Source: Planctomycetota bacterium
GTDB taxonomy: Bacteria > Planctomycetota > Planctomycetia > Pirellulales > Pirellulaceae
Assembly (NCBI GenBank): GCA_963204915.1
Contig: CAUJHS010000052.1
Coordinates: 23,778 to 87,777, forward strand
DNA length: 64,000 bases
Direction: 5' to 3'
Numbering within the stretch: position 1 is the stretch's first letter; the number at the start of each line of letters is the position of its first letter. Below, piece by piece: positions 62,496 to 64,000 of this stretch. The notes beneath the pieces were generated by a model. The model made no database searches. It was not told where the DNA came from and worked only from the letters and a program-made list of their open reading frames with translations. A program made the translations under genes and the position numbers.

Positions 62496-63455
62496 TTAGA
62501 ACAACTGCTTTTGGTGCGGCTTGCCAAGCACGCGGGCTTCGTAACCGAGGTTGCGCACGTGGTCGACGAAGTTTTCCGGACCGTGGGTGCAATAAACGAT
62601 TTGTGGGTTGACTCGCTGGACCAATTCCAGCAGTTCGTCGAAGTCCGCGTGGTCCGAAAGAGGCACGGCGTGATCGGAACGTAGCCAGCGCCGGGTGTGT
62701 GGCGCTGCCGCCCAACCACTTACGCCGATGGTGACCGGGCGACGCAAGCCTTCAATTAACGCACCACGTTGTCGTGGAGGCGGGGCGATCACGGCACACC
62801 CCTCTATGGCGCGGCCTGGATAAGGTCGGTAATCGCCCAAGTCGCAGCCGCACTGTTCATAGATGCGACTGATGGCGTAGATGCTTCGGTGCTGTAGCGC
62901 AGGAATGCCCGCCAACGTGAGAATCTTGGTCACCTCTTGCGCTTTGCCCAAGGTGTACGCTTGAATCACGGGCGTTGCGCCTTGCCGCAGCGTCGTGCGA
63001 ACCAAGTCGAGCAATTGATCGACCGTTTGCGAGCGGGGCGGAAGCCGATACTGCGGATGGCCGAACGTGCTTTCCATGACCAGCACATCGGCCTGGGGTG
63101 GATCAGCCCGTTCGGCCGTCGCCGACTCGCCCAGTTTGAAGTCGCCGGTGTACAGCAGTCGCTGCCCGTCATCTTCGGCCAGTAACATAGCGGAGCCGAA
63201 AATATGCCCGGCGGGAAACGTGGTAAGCTTCAGCCCATCCCACTCCAACGTGCGTCGATACGGCATTTCCTTCACCTGCCGCGGCCCGAGTCGATGCTGA
63301 TACAGCTTCGACGTGGCCGGCGTGCAAAACGCCAGCTCATGTCGGCCTATGTGGTCGGAATGGGCGTGAGAAATGAATCCGCGCGGCTGACGGCGGCACA
63401 CGTCAATCGCCAAGTCGATGCGTGTGATCTTCAGCCCGCCATCGTAGTGAAACAT
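62496..63455 (-). CDS. MBL-fold exonuclease-like protein
   Basis: A 319-residue metallo-beta-lactamase fold protein. HAHSDH (residues 30-35) is the metal motif, with later SAMLLAEDDGQRLLYTGDFK and VMESTFGHPQYRLP. The C-terminal half carries SDHADFDELLELV and VYCTHGPENFVDHVR, the beta-CASP-like end of ligase-associated DNA exonucleases and RNA-processing relatives. The start at 63455 matches the N-terminus of that group; the frame extends to 63536. No ligase gene is present in this window, so I do not assign the ligase-associated role firmly. Confidence 0.85.
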   Translation of the reverse strand: MFHYDGGLKITRIDLAIDVCRRQPRGFISHAHSDHIGRHELAFCTPATSKLYQHRLGPRQVKEMPYRRTLEWDGLKLTTFPAGHIFGSAMLLAEDDGQRLLYTGDFKLGESATAERADPPQADVLVMESTFGHPQYRLPPRSQTVDQLLDLVRTTLRQGATPVIQAYTLGKAQEVTKILTLAGIPALQHRSIYAISRIYEQCGCDLGDYRPYPGRAIEGCAVIAPPPRQRGALIEGLRRPVTIGVSGWAAAPHTRRWLRSDHAVPLSDHADFDELLELVQRVNPQIVYCTHGPENFVDHVRNLGYEARVLGKPHQKQLF

Positions 63456-63577
63456 GGAAGAAGGGAGTCCGGGGTGGGGGCAGTTGGAGGCACGAAGAAT
63501 ATGCTTGACGTTTGTATTATTGACGCGGCGCTTCAAATTGAAAACCGTACGGTGTGTGGCAGGATTCTATGGCGGGC

Positions 63578-64000
63578 TTAATTCCTTTCGGGATCAAGGG
63601 TTGACCAGTAGGTGGACCACAGGCCGCTGTCTTGCAGGGCGGCCAAGGCCATCATGCCTTCCGCCTGGTCCCGATCCCAGCGACGACCACGGCCTTTGAC
63701 ACGCTGCGTGGTCGTCTTGCATGCGGCTTCCGTGGGTCCTGAGCCGATCTGCCAATGCTTCTGGCGAAACTCGGGATAGCGAATCATGTCCTTGCGCTCG
63801 GCCACATAGTGCAGCAACTGGTTGGCGGCCGCGCGAGCCCGGCGACGCAACGTGGCGCGCCAGGCGACCAGCTTTTCCCAAGCTCCGTCATACCCCGCGT
63901 GTTTGAAGGTGTGCATCAAGTCCTGCAGCCACGCCTTTCCTTCCTCCGCTTCCTCGCCGAACACGGCGCGGCGCGCCTTCTGCGCGTTGTCTTGCAGGTG
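63578..64000 (-). mobile_element. ISKra4-type transposase, C-terminal part (cut by window edge)
   Basis: The visible 140 residues are open to the right window edge. YPEFRQKHWQIGSGPTEAACKTTTQRVKGRGRRWDRDQAEGMM is the ISKra4-family C-terminal signature, including the GSGPxEAACK block and the RxKGRGxRWD stretch. No inverted repeats can be seen since most of the element lies outside. With the decayed genes next to it this marks a mobile region. Confidence 0.88.

Noticed and set aside
1..64000. tRNA or rRNA genes
   Set aside because: Scanning by eye for the T-loop GTTCGAAT pattern and 16S/23S conserved blocks gave no hit; a covariance search would be decisive.

Overview
The window looks like chromosomal DNA from a Planctomycetota bacterium, probably a Pirellulales-type lineage. 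The evidence is the gene content: six Gfo/Idh/MocA oxidoreductases (three with intact Tat leaders and one with a Tat leader cut off by a stop codon), a DUF1080 protein, a DUF1571 protein, an HYExAFE protein, a giant PVC-type dehydrogenase/cytochrome c fusion, a formylglycine sulfatase paired with an exported HAD hydrolase, RPG-repeat surface proteins and a baeRF-type protein. The DNA is GC-rich by eye, which explains the many long antisense open frames. I saw no rRNA, tRNA or CRISPR array.

Layout. 0-7.8 kb: truncated Gfo/Idh gene, a lipoprotein, an NTF2-like protein coupled to a large RPG-repeat secreted protein, a sulfatase and an exported HAD hydrolase. 8-9.8 kb: a compact pair, a THUMP RNA-binding protein and an archaeal-type methionine adenosyltransferase. 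10-14.8 kb: a secreted GH2-like glycosidase, a Gfo/Idh gene with an in-frame amber stop, a HExxH metallopeptidase and a DUF1080 protein. 14.9-21.6 kb (minus): a 1842-residue ceramidase/propeller/HEAT/cytochrome c/carbohydrate-binding fusion, an HYExAFE protein and a YkgJ cysteine-cluster protein. 21.7-26.3 kb: purU, a translationally coupled Gfo/Idh plus PtmA-like SDR pair, and a Tat-exported Gfo/Idh protein.

26.7-33.4 kb is a tight four-gene operon: HemN-like radical SAM enzyme, saccharopine dehydrogenase-like reductase, MMPL/RND exporter and phytoene-desaturase-like FAD enzyme. This set suggests synthesis and export of a lipid or isoprenoid, but no product can be assigned. Convergent to it is a single-chain EutB-EutC ethanolamine ammonia-lyase with a Tat-like leader and no microcompartment or reactivase genes nearby. 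36-49 kb: a Spy-like periplasmic protein, a zinc-ribbon protein, a ZIP transporter, a three-gene MacAB/DevBCA-like ABC exporter, a stretch with no convincing gene ending in a strong terminator, a lipoprotein, a baeRF3-like protein, a cold-shock protein with a textbook terminator, a DMT transporter and a thioredoxin/CxxCH/PDZ protein. 49-57.7 kb (mostly minus): a YkgJ protein, NhaA, a CocE/S15 hydrolase, a stand-alone M41-like peptidase domain, a DUF2721 membrane protein, a YjlB-like cupin and two Gfo/Idh genes.

The last 6 kb shows decay and mobility: an EF-hand/esterase pseudogene with several stops, a LamG-domain remnant and a truncated ISKra4-type transposase. These surround a DUF1571 protein and an intact small locus, a 58-residue peptide with 16 cysteines directly followed by a SigZ-like ECF sigma factor. 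The strongest candidates for new biology are that cysteine-rich peptide/sigma pair, the exported EutBC fusion, the ceramidase-cytochrome giant and the radical SAM/MMPL/desaturase operon.
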